In this document: positions 1 to 9,152 of the stretch, one piece after another | How positions within the stretch are numbered: position 1 is the first letter of the stretch | Layout of the letters: each line of letters opens with the position of its first letter | Source: Paenibacillus sp. 453mf | Lineage (GTDB): Bacteria > Bacillota > Bacilli > Paenibacillales > Paenibacillaceae | Direction of reading: 5' to 3' | Length of the DNA: 64,000 bases | NCBI RefSeq assembly: GCF_900116105.1 | Contig: NZ_FPAC01000005.1 | Location: 124,001 to 188,000, forward strand | Position numbers and translations under genes: made by a program | Notes under the pieces: model-generated | Told to the model about the DNA's origin: nothing | Database searches by the model: none | Seen by the model: the letters and a program-made list of their open reading frames with translations, nothing else

Positions 1-129
1 TTTAAAAAACAAAGAATCCTGTACGAATCTGTTCATGACCCAACTGAAAAGCATTATACTCTCTTGACCTCTGAATTACTATTCTTTTTTTCTAGCAAAA
101 ATCATTGTTTTTAACAGATCTTCCTGTAT

Positions 130-1017
130 TTACACTGTTTTTGTCACGTTTTCTTTCTCTCTTTTCACTTTCAATACGAACTGTGGTAAGGCAAGCATTC
201 GCTTCGCCCGCTTCGGTTCCTTGAGCAGACGGTACAGCCATTCCGCTCTCAGCTTCTGGAATACGACCGGGGCACGCTTGGATCTGCCAGAGATAATATC
301 GAAGCTGCCCCCCACGCCCATCATCAGTGGAACGCCAAGCTGCTCCTTATATTTACCGATCCATGGCTCCTGGGTATCTGCACCCCTTGCTACAAACAGC
401 AGATGGGGATTGGCTGCGCGAATCTGCTCAATGACTTCCGGATCTTCGGACTCACCGAAGAAGCCATCGCGATATCCGCACACCACAATGCCAGGATATT
501 GCTTTTGTAACCTGCTTGCTGTCTCTTGAATCACTTCTCCTGTAGAACCGAGCAAATACACTCTCCACTGATAGGATTCACCAACATGCATGAGTTCATG
601 TAACAGATCAAATCCAGCAACACGCTCTGCTACAGGAACACCGCAATATTCAGCTGCCCAAACCACGCCGGTACCATCTGGTACGACCAGTTCAGCGGAT
701 TTCATAATTTTCATATATTTCGGATCATTCAGTGCAGTCATGACCATAATCGGATTTCCAGTAATAATCTGATGCGGCTTGCCCGCCCCAATCGCTTCAG
801 TCAAATAAGCCACGGTGTCCTTCATATTCATACGCGAAAACGGAATGCCAAAGATCGGTACCGTTGGCACGGTGCGTGCGTTTGGCTCGGTCACTGCTGT
901 ATGCACAGTACTTGCTGTTTGCGCTGTTGGTGTTGTTGATGCCGTCGGCGCGGTTCGTCCGCTTGACTGTGTACTATCTGTTGGGCCCACCGGCACCTCT
1001 TCCTTACGCTCTGTCAT
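130..1017 (-). CDS. tagA: WecG/TagA/CpsF-family glycosyltransferase
   Basis: About 295 residues. The family transfers N-acetylmannosamine from UDP-ManNAc to a lipid-linked GlcNAc acceptor on the cytoplasmic membrane face, making the linkage unit of wall teichoic acid or a related wall polymer. Family-typical segments are visible: ITGNPIMVMTALND, VVPDGTGVVWAAE, ERVAGFDLLHELM, then YLLGSTGEV and VGVGGSFDIISGRSKRAP with a C-terminal EWLYRLLKEP. The first ~55 residues are an unusual Thr/Ala/Pro-rich tract before the conserved domain begins at FGIPFSRMNMKDTVAYL. I chose the ATG at 1017 because an AAAGGATGA ribosome site, overlapping the csaB stop, precedes it. It is the last gene of DUF5693-csaB-tagA, and mnaA elsewhere in the window would supply its donor sugar. 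Family sure; exact polymer inferred. Confidence 0.9.
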   Translation of the reverse strand: MTERKEEVPVGPTDSTQSSGRTAPTASTTPTAQTASTVHTAVTEPNARTVPTVPIFGIPFSRMNMKDTVAYLTEAIGAGKPHQIITGNPIMVMTALNDPKYMKIMKSAELVVPDGTGVVWAAEYCGVPVAERVAGFDLLHELMHVGESYQWRVYLLGSTGEVIQETASRLQKQYPGIVVCGYRDGFFGESEDPEVIEQIRAANPHLLFVARGADTQEPWIGKYKEQLGVPLMMGVGGSFDIISGRSKRAPVVFQKLRAEWLYRLLKEPKRAKRMLALPQFVLKVKREKENVTKTV

Positions 1018-1026
1018 GACGTTCAA

Positions 1027-2199
1027 TCATCCTTTGCCGCTAATAAATTTTAGAATGTGAGCTGCAGGCTCTTGAGCTTGCTCTTTCAGGGCAGCAATTG
1101 CCTCTTCCTTGTCAGCAAGCCATTCTGCATGGGAATCCAGCATGTCATTAAGTGTAGCAAGCAGCTTGTCTGCATCCAGCGAATCGGTGTTGCCAACAGG
1201 CTCACTGTGCAGACGCTGCAGAAATGCATCAATCTTGGGATCATAAGATACACCTACGAGCGGTACTCGCTGAGATGCAGCATAGATCAGACTGTGCAGA
1301 CGCATCCCGAGGACGAGCTTGCAGCGGGATACCTCCAGCAGCATCAGCTGCGGATCAGTCTGCTGAGAGCAGGTACTCACCTTGCTGCCTGTCCCATTCA
1401 AATGTCCGATCTTATTCTTCACATAAGCGGAGGCTTCCTCATCCGAAGGAAGATGGAACGGAAGCAGCCGGATATGAACCTTGCGCTGCTCCGCCAGCTT
1501 CTTGAGTCCTTCGCCGATGGCATCAAGCTCTCTTCTCTCCTTGTCCCAGAAACGAACCGATACCCCGATCACAGGAAGATCTTCCTCTTCCTGCCTCGGT
1601 GTCGTTCTTCTTGCGCTTCCTCCGCCATATGCAGCCGCCTTCTTCATCTTGGATTCATCCGGCAGTGGCAGACCCATCACAGGGTCAGGCACGACTTTGA
1701 CATCATTCCACTGAATTCCGCAGCTCTGAATAAGCTTGGCCGAATCCTCGTCACGTACAGAGATATATTCACAGTGTCTGAAGACACCACGGATCATCGG
1801 GTGAAAAATCTTCCGGTGTACAGGCCCTACGCCCTGCGCATAAATAAACGTCGGCTTCTTCATATTCTGTGCCAGCTTAAGAATGCCTAAGTAATAAGGA
1901 ATGGACTTCCAGCCGGTTGCATCCTGCAGCAAGCTGCCGCCTCCGCTGATCAGACCGTCGCTCTCCTTGATGGCGCGCCGAACTTCTCCAAGCTTCATCC
2001 GATGTACAGCTCTAACACCATACGTCTGCTGAGTCCATTCAGGATCGCTTGATAAGACGATAGGCTCAACCTCAATCGACGTGCGCTGGCTTTGTTCTTC
2101 CAGCGCAGTAAGAATCGACTTAAGTACCGCTTCATCCCCACTGTTTCGAAAGCCGTAATAACCTGAGATAACTATTTTCTTAGTAGTATTGGTGACCAT
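1027..2199 (-). CDS. csaB: Polysaccharide pyruvyl transferase CsaB
   Basis: About 390 residues. CsaB adds a pyruvate ketal to ManNAc of secondary cell-wall polymers, which lets SLH-domain and S-layer proteins bind the wall. Seen here: the start KIVISGYYGFRNSGDEAVLK, a glycine motif LISGGGSLLQD, YAQGVGPVH, and near the C terminus LGMRLHSLIYAA, the signature expected for the pyruvyl-transferase superfamily. The start is uncertain: ATG at 2199 (about 12 bases after GGAGGG) or ATG at 2211 (immediately after it); I prefer 2199. It overlaps the end of the upstream DUF5693 gene and is followed within a few bases by tagA, so the three are probably translationally coupled. Residues ~195-210 are a basic, Gly/Ala-rich insertion that looks like a variable loop. 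Confidence 0.93.
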   Translation of the reverse strand: MVTNTTKKIVISGYYGFRNSGDEAVLKSILTALEEQSQRTSIEVEPIVLSSDPEWTQQTYGVRAVHRMKLGEVRRAIKESDGLISGGGSLLQDATGWKSIPYYLGILKLAQNMKKPTFIYAQGVGPVHRKIFHPMIRGVFRHCEYISVRDEDSAKLIQSCGIQWNDVKVVPDPVMGLPLPDESKMKKAAAYGGGSARRTTPRQEEEDLPVIGVSVRFWDKERRELDAIGEGLKKLAEQRKVHIRLLPFHLPSDEEASAYVKNKIGHLNGTGSKVSTCSQQTDPQLMLLEVSRCKLVLGMRLHSLIYAASQRVPLVGVSYDPKIDAFLQRLHSEPVGNTDSLDADKLLATLNDMLDSHAEWLADKEEAIAALKEQAQEPAAHILKFISGKG

Positions 2200-4190
2200 T
2201 TTTTCCAACATCCCTCCAGAACTTGCCACACCAGTATTGCAATCAGTCCAACAATCAGACCCAGTCCGAGGCCAATCAATCCACGAATAAGCGACAGATG
2301 TACTGGTGTATGAATGTGAGCGAACGTGCCCACCATAGATAGCTGTGCAATGGCTGCAATGATTAGCAAGTAAATCCCATGACGATATTTAAGAGCAATA
2401 AATGCTCCTGCAACGAACATCGGATGGCCCAGCAGGAATTCCTTGTTCCGCGGACGTACCCCGAACGTATTCTCAAGGAAAGTACGCAGCTGTGCTTCAA
2501 ACGGCAGTACCGTTCCGGCGTTCCCAGTTCGAGTCATATAATAATAGCCTACCACACCGACAATACCCACTGCCACTATCATCAAAATCGTGATCGGCCG
2601 GTTCAGCAATTGGCGAATTGAAGCGACTGACATCGACTTCAGGTAGAAAAATACATAGATTGCAACGAGCAGAACAGGTCCGGAATACAGTAAGCTTACG
2701 CCTCTAAATTGATCAATGACCAAAGAATACGTAATGTTGTTAAGCAGTGCAATCATAAACGGAACGCCAACAAAGGACAGAATGGATGTCCATACATACA
2801 GCAGGATGCTCTTCGATATCCGGCTCTTCACAGACAAGTCAGGCGTTCTCGCCTGTGCAGCATTGATCTTTCTAACGGCCAATATCATCGCAACGGTTGG
2901 TGCACTAATGGCTGCGAGCAAAGCTAAGGCTTGTTCAAGCAGTGTTGGTCTCAGCAGGAATAATCCAGCACTTCCAATCAGCCCGAGAACAAATGCCGGC
3001 AGGGTCAGGAACGGAATAAAGTAGGATATCATCAGCGCAATCATCGCCACGCTGCCGACAACGACGACGGCCTTAAAGTATCGCTCGCCCCCAGTTTCTG
3101 CAACATCAAATGGCTCTGCCTTGCCCATCACAAATCCATTGTCCTCCATTCGCTGAATCGCATTTCCTTCTGCTCCTAATGCATCAATAAGGTTGTCCAA
3201 AGGATCCGTTACTTGGGCGGTAAGCACACTCCTTGCCGGAGCAGCATTCAGATACAGCATTCGGATGTTCCGATCCTTCGTTGCGAGTGCGAATCGATCT
3301 GAGATCACCTTCACATCCAGATTCGCATCTGACTCACTGAGTGAATATAGACGAGTGACATTATAATCCGTCAGGTAAGCAAGAGTACTGAAGCCGCTTT
3401 GGGGCTTCTTCAGATTCTCAATTGCAGCAAGCCCAATGCTATGCTCGTTCATCAATTCTGCGAAGGCAGACAGACTCTTCATATCTTCGTTATCGTTATA
3501 ACCCTTTACTTTATCGCCATCAAATAAAATCCGCGATACACCATATTGCTCGAAAGTTTCCATCATGGCAGCAGCTGCTTCTTGGTCATACGGCAGTGCA
3601 TCTCCCAGACGAGGCATGATGTTAAAGCCGCGCTCATGGAGATCAGCCATCGCAATCGGGTCTGGAGCCATCGGTTTCAGCTTCGCATTTTCAGGCGGTG
3701 TCTGGAGAACCAGACCTCGCCCATTCAGATAGGTCCATTGATTCACTGGAATTTCGAGTCTTTCGAAGGTATCTTCGATAATCGGAGACAATGCTTCCCG
3801 GCTATCATCCGATGTGAAGAGAATATACGTATAGTTCTCATTGACCGGTGGAATTTGGCCCGTTAAGTTGGCCGCTTGTACGCTGTCAAGGATGGTGATT
3901 CTCTCTGACTTGCGGAATTCTTCCAGTGTGCTCTCGTACACGGCCATCGTGATGACGCCAGCATCCTTCAGCTCAGTCAGCTTCTGGTCAATAAAATCCT
4001 GTGGATGTACCTGATAAGCTGCTACTTCAACAAGATCCCGATAATCAAATGCAAGCTCCACGTTCTTCGAGCTCGACTCTGTCTTCACACGATCCGCAAT
4101 GATGGGAATTGAGGCGATGAGTCCGATGATAACGAGGATCCAGAGCCATTTGCGGGATACTGTGTTCCAATACTGCCATTTTTGACGCAC
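2172..4190 (-). CDS. DUF5693 family polytopic membrane protein
   Basis: 672 residues. The N terminus has one membrane anchor (WLWILVIIGLIASIPIIA, residues ~14-31). A large, presumably extracytoplasmic region follows (~35-375), then a C-terminal half of about nine or ten hydrophobic segments (~380-660). The family is routinely found beside csaB in Paenibacillus and relatives, but its biochemical role is unknown to me. The position ahead of csaB and tagA suggests export, polymerisation or modification of the wall polymer. Start is GTG at 4190 with AGGAGG eight bases upstream. The extracytoplasmic part (QVHPQDFIDQKLTELKDAGV, LPYDQEAAAAMMETFEQYGV) resembles the fold of sugar-active enzymes loosely, but I cannot name a catalytic site. 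Confidence 0.85.
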   Translation of the reverse strand: MRQKWQYWNTVSRKWLWILVIIGLIASIPIIADRVKTESSSKNVELAFDYRDLVEVAAYQVHPQDFIDQKLTELKDAGVITMAVYESTLEEFRKSERITILDSVQAANLTGQIPPVNENYTYILFTSDDSREALSPIIEDTFERLEIPVNQWTYLNGRGLVLQTPPENAKLKPMAPDPIAMADLHERGFNIMPRLGDALPYDQEAAAAMMETFEQYGVSRILFDGDKVKGYNDNEDMKSLSAFAELMNEHSIGLAAIENLKKPQSGFSTLAYLTDYNVTRLYSLSESDANLDVKVISDRFALATKDRNIRMLYLNAAPARSVLTAQVTDPLDNLIDALGAEGNAIQRMEDNGFVMGKAEPFDVAETGGERYFKAVVVVGSVAMIALMISYFIPFLTLPAFVLGLIGSAGLFLLRPTLLEQALALLAAISAPTVAMILAVRKINAAQARTPDLSVKSRISKSILLYVWTSILSFVGVPFMIALLNNITYSLVIDQFRGVSLLYSGPVLLVAIYVFFYLKSMSVASIRQLLNRPITILMIVAVGIVGVVGYYYMTRTGNAGTVLPFEAQLRTFLENTFGVRPRNKEFLLGHPMFVAGAFIALKYRHGIYLLIIAAIAQLSMVGTFAHIHTPVHLSLIRGLIGLGLGLIVGLIAILVWQVLEGCWKKWSPILLRK

Positions 4191-4481
4191 AAAAAGTACC
4201 TCCTAAACAAAATAAATTAAAGATAATGTACTGAGACGGTAAGAAATTAAAGAATGGATTCAGATGAAATCAAATTCATAACTCATCAAAACGATAAAAT
4301 TGATTCGATGGAGAAAATAAAAAATAAAAAATTTCTATGTCCGCAGGCTATATCGTTCATTAAGGGGTAATAAGTGTATAAGGTGTAGAATAGCCTCTTC
4401 ATTTTATACATTCCATATCATACCCTAAGGAACCAAAAAATTCTCCTTCTCATCCAAACTTACAACCTGTTGACATAGGAA
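4191..4481. other. AT-rich intergenic region, no gene seen
   Basis: The stretch between the DUF5693 start and the terminator of the phosphohexomutase gene carries no open frame with a credible ribosome site and no RNA motif I recognise. It must hold the promoter for the DUF5693-csaB-tagA unit (minus strand), but I could not pick out a clear -35/-10 pair. Confidence 0.5.
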
Positions 4482-4523
4482 GAGCCTTTCCGCCAAACAA
4501 CCCGTAACGGTGCGGAAAGGCTC
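4482..4523 (-). terminator. Hairpin terminator after phosphohexomutase gene
   Basis: Perfect 12-bp stem GAGCCTTTCCGC / GCGGAAAGGCTC with an 18-base loop, just downstream of the stop of the minus-strand gene ending at 4562. The following T tract is weak (CTCTTCCT), so it may be a modest intrinsic terminator. Confidence 0.65.
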
Positions 4524-4561
4524 TCTACAATTAAAGTGAAGCTTATGTTAACTCCTTGACC

Positions 4562-6280
4562 TTATGCATCCACACGTGCCATTACGGCTTCCATCAAACG
4601 ATCAATCCGTGCTTGTGCATCTTCGCCAGAAGTCCCCTGTACCGCAAAATAAACCTTAATTTTCGGCTCCGTCCCTGATGGACGAAGACAGAACCAGGAT
4701 CCATCCTCAAGGATGAATTTCAGTACATTTTCTTTTGGCAGACCGTTAAGGCCCTTGGAGTAATCCTGCATCTCTGCCACTCTGATGCCTGCAACCTGAT
4801 CAGGCGCGGAAGTACGCCAATCGGTCATTTTGGACTGAATTTGCGCTACACCGTCTTTACCTTTCAAGGTTCTGGATTGCAGTGCTTCAAGGAAGTAGCC
4901 GAACTGCTCATACAGCTCCTGCAGCACATCATAAAGCGTCTTGCCTTGTGCTTTATAATAAGCCGCCGCTTCACAGATCAGCATCGCTGCAAGGACTGCA
5001 TCCTTGTCTCTGGCATAATTGCCAGCAAGATAGCCGTAGCTTTCTTCATAGCCGAACAGATACGTGTGGCTGCCCGTCGCTTCAAAAACATCCATCTTCT
5101 CACCGATATATTTGAATCCGGTCAGCGTGTTGAACACTTCTGCGCCGTAATGCTCAGCAATCACTGCCCCCATCTCACTCGTGACAATCGTCTTGACAAC
5201 CGCACCGTTCGAAGGCAGCTCTCCCCGCTCCTTCATCTGACTGAGCAGGTAATGGGTCATAATCGCGCCGGATTGATTACCGGATAGTACAAAGTATTTG
5301 CCGTTCTTATCCTTTACGACCGCTCCCATCCGGTCTGCATCGGGGTCAGTACCGATCAGAATATCCGCTCCTACTTGTTCTCCAAGCTTGATTGCCAGGG
5401 TGAAGGCTTCACGCTCCTCCGGGTTTGGAGATTTCACTGTAGAGAACTCGGCATCCGGCTCAGCCTGCTCAGGTACAACATGCAGGTTCGTAAACCCGAT
5501 CCGCTCAAGCACTTGGCGAACAGGAAGATGGCCTGTCCCATGCAGCGGTGTGAATACAATGTTGAAATCCTTAGCGTATTCAGAGGCGATATGTTCTCGG
5601 TTCAAGCTCACGGAAGCAACCGTTTCAATAAAAGCTTCATCCTCCGCTTCGCCAAGCCATACCAGCAACCCTTCAGCTTCGGCTTCAGCCTGAGTCAATT
5701 TCTTCACTTCAGTCAGTGATGAAATCTCCTGTATGTAGCTAATGACACGTTCCGCCTCATCCGGTATCAGCTGTCCACCTGAGTTATTGTATACTTTGTA
5801 GCCGTTATATTCCGGTGGATTGTGGCTCGCTGTAATGACAATACCGCCAGTTGCAGCAAGATGTCTTACACTAAAAGACAGCTGCGGCGTAGAGCGCAGT
5901 GATGGATACAATTTAGCTACAACTCCATTCGCCGCGAGCACCAACGCAGCCTCCAGGGCAAATTCAGGTGAAAAGTGACGTGAATCATGTGCGATGACAA
6001 CAGAAGGCATTCCTTCACCTTGATGCTGCTCAAGAATATATTTGGCAAATCCTTGCGTCGCTTTACCGACCGTATAACGGTTCATGCGGTTGCTTCCTGC
6101 TCCAATTACACCACGGAGACCCCCTGTACCAAATTCCAGCTCTCGGTAGAAGCGGTCCTCTAATTCTTTATAGTCATTCGATAGAGCTTTAAGCTCCTGC
6201 TTCGTCTCCTCGTCAATTGAAGGATCCGCAAGCCATTGATTCAAACTGCGTTCTGCTGTTTCACTTAACATTACCATCAT
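4562..6280 (-). CDS. pgcA: Phosphoglucomutase/phosphomannomutase
   Basis: 572 residues, the normal length for the alpha-D-phosphohexomutase family. It interconverts hexose 1- and 6-phosphates, feeding UDP-glucose and GDP-mannose for wall and glycolipid synthesis in the cytoplasm. The four signature parts are in order: catalytic phosphoserine loop VITASHNPPEYNGYKVY (~145-160), metal loop GTDPDADR (~310), sugar-specificity loop GYEESYGY (~410) and phosphate loop RPSGTEPKIKVYF (~535). Start is ATG at 6280 or the adjacent ATG at 6277 after GGAGGG. It is closest to B. subtilis PgcA (YhxB) in length and motifs; a specific substrate preference cannot be read from the sequence. A clear hairpin terminator follows. 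Confidence 0.93.
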   Translation of the reverse strand: MMVMLSETAERSLNQWLADPSIDEETKQELKALSNDYKELEDRFYRELEFGTGGLRGVIGAGSNRMNRYTVGKATQGFAKYILEQHQGEGMPSVVIAHDSRHFSPEFALEAALVLAANGVVAKLYPSLRSTPQLSFSVRHLAATGGIVITASHNPPEYNGYKVYNNSGGQLIPDEAERVISYIQEISSLTEVKKLTQAEAEAEGLLVWLGEAEDEAFIETVASVSLNREHIASEYAKDFNIVFTPLHGTGHLPVRQVLERIGFTNLHVVPEQAEPDAEFSTVKSPNPEEREAFTLAIKLGEQVGADILIGTDPDADRMGAVVKDKNGKYFVLSGNQSGAIMTHYLLSQMKERGELPSNGAVVKTIVTSEMGAVIAEHYGAEVFNTLTGFKYIGEKMDVFEATGSHTYLFGYEESYGYLAGNYARDKDAVLAAMLICEAAAYYKAQGKTLYDVLQELYEQFGYFLEALQSRTLKGKDGVAQIQSKMTDWRTSAPDQVAGIRVAEMQDYSKGLNGLPKENVLKFILEDGSWFCLRPSGTEPKIKVYFAVQGTSGEDAQARIDRLMEAVMARVDA

Positions 6281-6374
6281 TTCTCCCTCCGGCCATGATC
6301 ATTATTTTTCTCTATGTGTTTATCCAGTAAGTACAACCATTAGAGCTGCTATTACTATATAATCATTAACCAAA

Positions 6375-6806
6375 TTACCTAGGATCTGATAACGCAAACA
6401 TGATTTCGCCTTCGGCAACCACTTTGCCTTCAACGCGAGCCGTTGCTTTTCCTTTACCAATGGAGCCCTTCAGACGTGTAATCTCCACCTCAAGCTCAAG
6501 TGTATCGCCGGGCACAACTTGTCCGCGGAACCGGAAGTTATCCAGTCCAGCCAGAAATCCGATCTTCCCTTTGTTAGCTTCAACATTTAGAATCGCAACT
6601 GCTCCGACCTGAGCCAGTGCTTCCGTAATCAGCACACCTGGCATCACCGGATAACCAGGAAAGTGGCCTGTAAAAAACGGTTCGTTCATGGTCACATTCT
6701 TGATGCCGACCGCACGCTTGCCCTCTTCCATCTCCACGATCTTGTCCACCAGCAAAAACGGAGGACGGTGTGGGATAATCTCTTGAATTTGATTAATATC
6801 CAGCAT
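6375..6806 (-). CDS. fabZ: 3-hydroxyacyl-ACP dehydratase FabZ
   Basis: 143 residues. FabZ removes water from beta-hydroxyacyl-ACP in the fatty-acid elongation cycle in the cytoplasm. The hot-dog fold signature is intact: [16 protein letters not shown], then [23 protein letters not shown] with the catalytic His in GHFP and the Glu in TEALAQ. I chose ATG at 6806 ([10 protein letters not shown]); the upstream in-frame ATGs overlap or precede the GGAAGGAG ribosome site. It stands alone between the phosphohexomutase and the EpuA-like/flagellar genes, as in B. subtilis, where fabZ lies near flhO-flhP. Confidence 0.97.
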   Translation of the reverse strand: MLDINQIQEIIPHRPPFLLVDKIVEMEEGKRAVGIKNVTMNEPFFTGHFPGYPVMPGVLITEALAQVGAVAILNVEANKGKIGFLAGLDNFRFRGQVVPGDTLELEVEITRLKGSIGKGKATARVEGKVVAEGEIMFALSDPR

Positions 6807-6903
6807 TCTTGGTAAATCTCCTTCCATTCTATGCATAACATCTCAGCTTTTCGTCTAAACTATTCTTATCCTTCATCATCTGCAGTAGTGAAGGTTAAGA
6901 TAA

Positions 6904-6932
6904 GGGGTTTCTCCTAAGAGAAGCCCTTTTTT
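6904..6932 (+). terminator. Terminator-like hairpin, plus-strand polarity
   Basis: GGGTTTCTC-CTAA-GAGAAGCCC followed by six T on the plus strand. Neighbouring genes are on the minus strand, so this may stop antisense transcription, or act weakly in both directions upstream of fabZ. Just to its right (6964-6988) ACAAAGTCCCCC occurs twice in tandem, meaning unknown. Confidence 0.5.
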
Positions 6933-7009
6933 GTTGTTGTCATATTGAGCACTTGCTTTTACGCACAAAGTCCCCCACAAAGTCCCCCATCATTATACAT
7001 TTTTCGGGA

Positions 7010-7039
7010 ACAAAAAGAAAACTCCTGCTAATCCAGGAG
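7010..7039 (-). terminator. Intrinsic terminator after flhO-flhP-epuA unit
   Basis: On the minus strand CTCCTG-GATTAG-CAGGAG is followed by TTTTCTTTTTG, placed 27 bases after the stop of the EpuA-like gene. Confidence 0.8.
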
Positions 7040-7066
7040 CTTCTCGTATTTTAAATGTTTAACCGT

Positions 7067-7270
7067 CTATGGTGCAAATACCAAATCAAAAATATGCTTC
7101 CAGGTTCGATAATCAAAAGCGGAGCCAATATCCTGCCCGCCAACGACTACATAACCCGCAACCATACCGCCGACAAGTGCCAGAATGAGCAGCATTGGGA
7201 TGAGCAACCAGCGCAGGACCTTCTTCGCAGGTCCCTTCTTCTTCACCACTGCTGTATCTTCTTGAGTCAT
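7067..7270 (-). CDS. EpuA-family (PF11772) small membrane protein
   Basis: About 67 residues. A lysine-rich N terminus precedes one strong membrane segment (LLIPMLLILALVGGMVAGYVVVGG) and then a short conserved tail with FDYRTWKHIFDLVF. This pattern matches the small family often labelled 'DNA-directed RNA polymerase subunit beta' in databases; the EpuA name is safer because nothing here is polymerase-like. The start is ATG at 7270 (AGGTGA five bases upstream) or GTG at 7279 directly after the flhP stop. It is co-transcribed with flhP. Function unknown; a link to the envelope is inferred only from the membrane helix. Confidence 0.75.
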   Translation of the reverse strand: MTQEDTAVVKKKGPAKKVLRWLLIPMLLILALVGGMVAGYVVVGGQDIGSAFDYRTWKHIFDLVFAP

Positions 7271-7279
7271 TACGTTCAC

Positions 7280-8104
7280 CTATGCCCTCATATTATTCGC
7301 GAGATTCAACATTGTATCGCTGGAGCTGAGGGCACGCGCAGCCAGCTGGTATGTGCGCTGTACCTCCAGCATCTTGGTCATCTCCGCGGTCAGATCGACA
7401 TTCGAAGTCTCCAGGTACCCAGAACGAATGGAGCTGCTGCCAGGAATACGTGCTGCTGCATTCTCTCCGAAGACTTCTGCTTCCGTTGCACCTGGTGTGA
7501 GTGTATAGAGGTTGTCCACACTCGCAGAGAGACCCTCCGGTCTCATCGGTTCTACAAACTGCAGCTGACCTGCAATCGCTGCGTTAGGCGAGTTACCTAT
7601 ACGAACCAGCAAATTCCCGCTTGCATCCACAGCAGCAGATGAATTCACCGGGGCGGTAATTCCTTCTCCGTTTCTGCCGAGTACAGTGTAACCTTCTGAG
7701 GTAACAAGTCTCATCCGCTCGTTATCTGCCGGATCGGGAACAAATTGAAAATTCCCTGCCCGGGTCCAGGCCTTCTCTCCGTTCACTTCAACAGCGAACA
7801 GTGCGTTGCCTTCTATAGCCAGATCGGTCGGATTGCCTGTTGCATTCATCTCACCCTGCGTCATATCCTGTGCAAGTGAAACCATCTGAATGCCGTAGCC
7901 TTGCGTGAATCCCAGCGGAGTAGCACGGCCATCCCGACCCAGCGGTGAAGCCTGCTGCTGAAAGGTTGTCAGCACATCCTCAAAAGAAGCCTGCTTGCTC
8001 TTATATCCAACCGTATCCACATTCGCAACATTATCGGCAATCACATTCAAGCGCTGCTGGAGGCTCTGCATAGAGACGAGTGCACTAATCATCGAATTAT
8101 TCAT
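7280..8104 (-). CDS. flhP: Flagellar hook-basal body protein FlhP
   Basis: 274 residues. It belongs to the FlgG/FlgF family of rod and hook proteins exported by the flagellar type III system. The N-terminal family signature is present (LQQRLNVIADNVANVDTVGYKS, residues ~15-36) along with the C-terminal one (GYLETSNVDLTAEMTKMLEVQRTYQLAARAL). The pair flhO-flhP directly after mbl is the B. subtilis arrangement, which supports FlhP over a generic FlgG. It is 53 bases downstream of flhO and followed immediately by the EpuA-like gene. Confidence 0.92.
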   Translation of the reverse strand: MNNSMISALVSMQSLQQRLNVIADNVANVDTVGYKSKQASFEDVLTTFQQQASPLGRDGRATPLGFTQGYGIQMVSLAQDMTQGEMNATGNPTDLAIEGNALFAVEVNGEKAWTRAGNFQFVPDPADNERMRLVTSEGYTVLGRNGEGITAPVNSSAAVDASGNLLVRIGNSPNAAIAGQLQFVEPMRPEGLSASVDNLYTLTPGATEAEVFGENAAARIPGSSSIRSGYLETSNVDLTAEMTKMLEVQRTYQLAARALSSSDTMLNLANNMRA

Positions 8105-8157
8105 AAATTATCCCCCCAAACTTAAGAGATATGTACTGCCTGCAGCCATATCACCAT

Positions 8158-9042
8158 TTAGACACGGCCAATCTCATTTACAGCCTTTTCAAGACTCTTA
8201 TCATAGAATTGAATTACCTTCTGATTCGCTTCGTACAGTCGCAGCGCCGCCATCATGTCAACCATAGACTGAGACGCATCAACCGTAGACTGCTCCAGAA
8301 ATCCTTGCTGAACTTGTACATTATCCCCATCTGCCAGCAGCCTGGCCGTCCCTTCACCTGAAGGATCCAGTACAAAATTACCATTGCCTTCTCTGACAAG
8401 CTGGTGAGGCTGATCAATAATGGAAATACCTAGATTAAGCCCAGTAGGGGTACCGTTAACGGCATTCACCAGACGTCCTTGCTCGTCCACTTTAAATTGA
8501 TTTACGGATCCTGTCAACACAATCGGCTCGCCATTATCTGACAGCACTTCGTAGCCGGTTGCACTGAGAAGCCTGCCTTCTGCATCCACACTGAATTCAC
8601 CATTTCGTGTATATTTAACATTGCCTTCACTGTCCTGAACGGTGAAAAAAGCCTGCGGCTGATAGATGACGCTGCCGTTGTTGCTTATATATTTACCTGA
8701 AGCATCAAAAGGCACGGCCTGGCCTGTATTCGGGTCAATAACTCTCAGATCGGAATACAGCGCAAAATCCATATTGTTCTCCGTTGGTGTGAGCGCTCCC
8801 TGGATATTCGAATACAAGCTCTCCTCCGCATATACTCCTGTGTTGAGCAGACCCACCTTCTTATTGCCAGGTGAAGAAGCATCCCCCGTCCGCTCCAGGA
8901 GCATTTCAGGAAAAGAACGAGTAACACTCTCCACCTGCTTGTATCCTGTAGTATTCAAATTTGCGATATTTTGCGTTACGGTATCATGTCTGCGCTGCTG
9001 GGCTACCATTCCGGCTGCCGCCGTATAAAGACCACGAATCAA
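8158..9042 (-). CDS. flhO: Flagellar hook-basal body protein FlhO
   Basis: 294 residues. It is a paralogue of the downstream FlhP with the same architecture: MIRGLYTAAAGMVAQQRRHDT and NIANLNTTGYKQVES at the N terminus, a variable centre (FTVQDSEGNVKYTRNGEFSVD), and a C-terminal TVDASQSMVDMMAALRLYEANQK. It is probably a distal-rod component secreted through the flagellar export gate. Order mbl-flhO-flhP supports the name. Start ATG at 9042 is preceded by AAGGAGGAG. Confidence 0.92.
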   Translation of the reverse strand: MIRGLYTAAAGMVAQQRRHDTVTQNIANLNTTGYKQVESVTRSFPEMLLERTGDASSPGNKKVGLLNTGVYAEESLYSNIQGALTPTENNMDFALYSDLRVIDPNTGQAVPFDASGKYISNNGSVIYQPQAFFTVQDSEGNVKYTRNGEFSVDAEGRLLSATGYEVLSDNGEPIVLTGSVNQFKVDEQGRLVNAVNGTPTGLNLGISIIDQPHQLVREGNGNFVLDPSGEGTARLLADGDNVQVQQGFLEQSTVDASQSMVDMMAALRLYEANQKVIQFYDKSLEKAVNEIGRV

Positions 9043-9152
9043 CCTTACTCCTCCTTCATTTAAATGTTCTCTATATTAAATCAAAGCTTCATAAGCATAA
9101 GTCCAAAATTTGCTTCATGTATATATGTACTGCTTCTTGCTATATCGGCAGA

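Noticed and set aside
6964..6988. Tandem ACAAAGTCCCCC repeat
   Set aside because: Only two copies, no link to a gene or structure; probably trivial.
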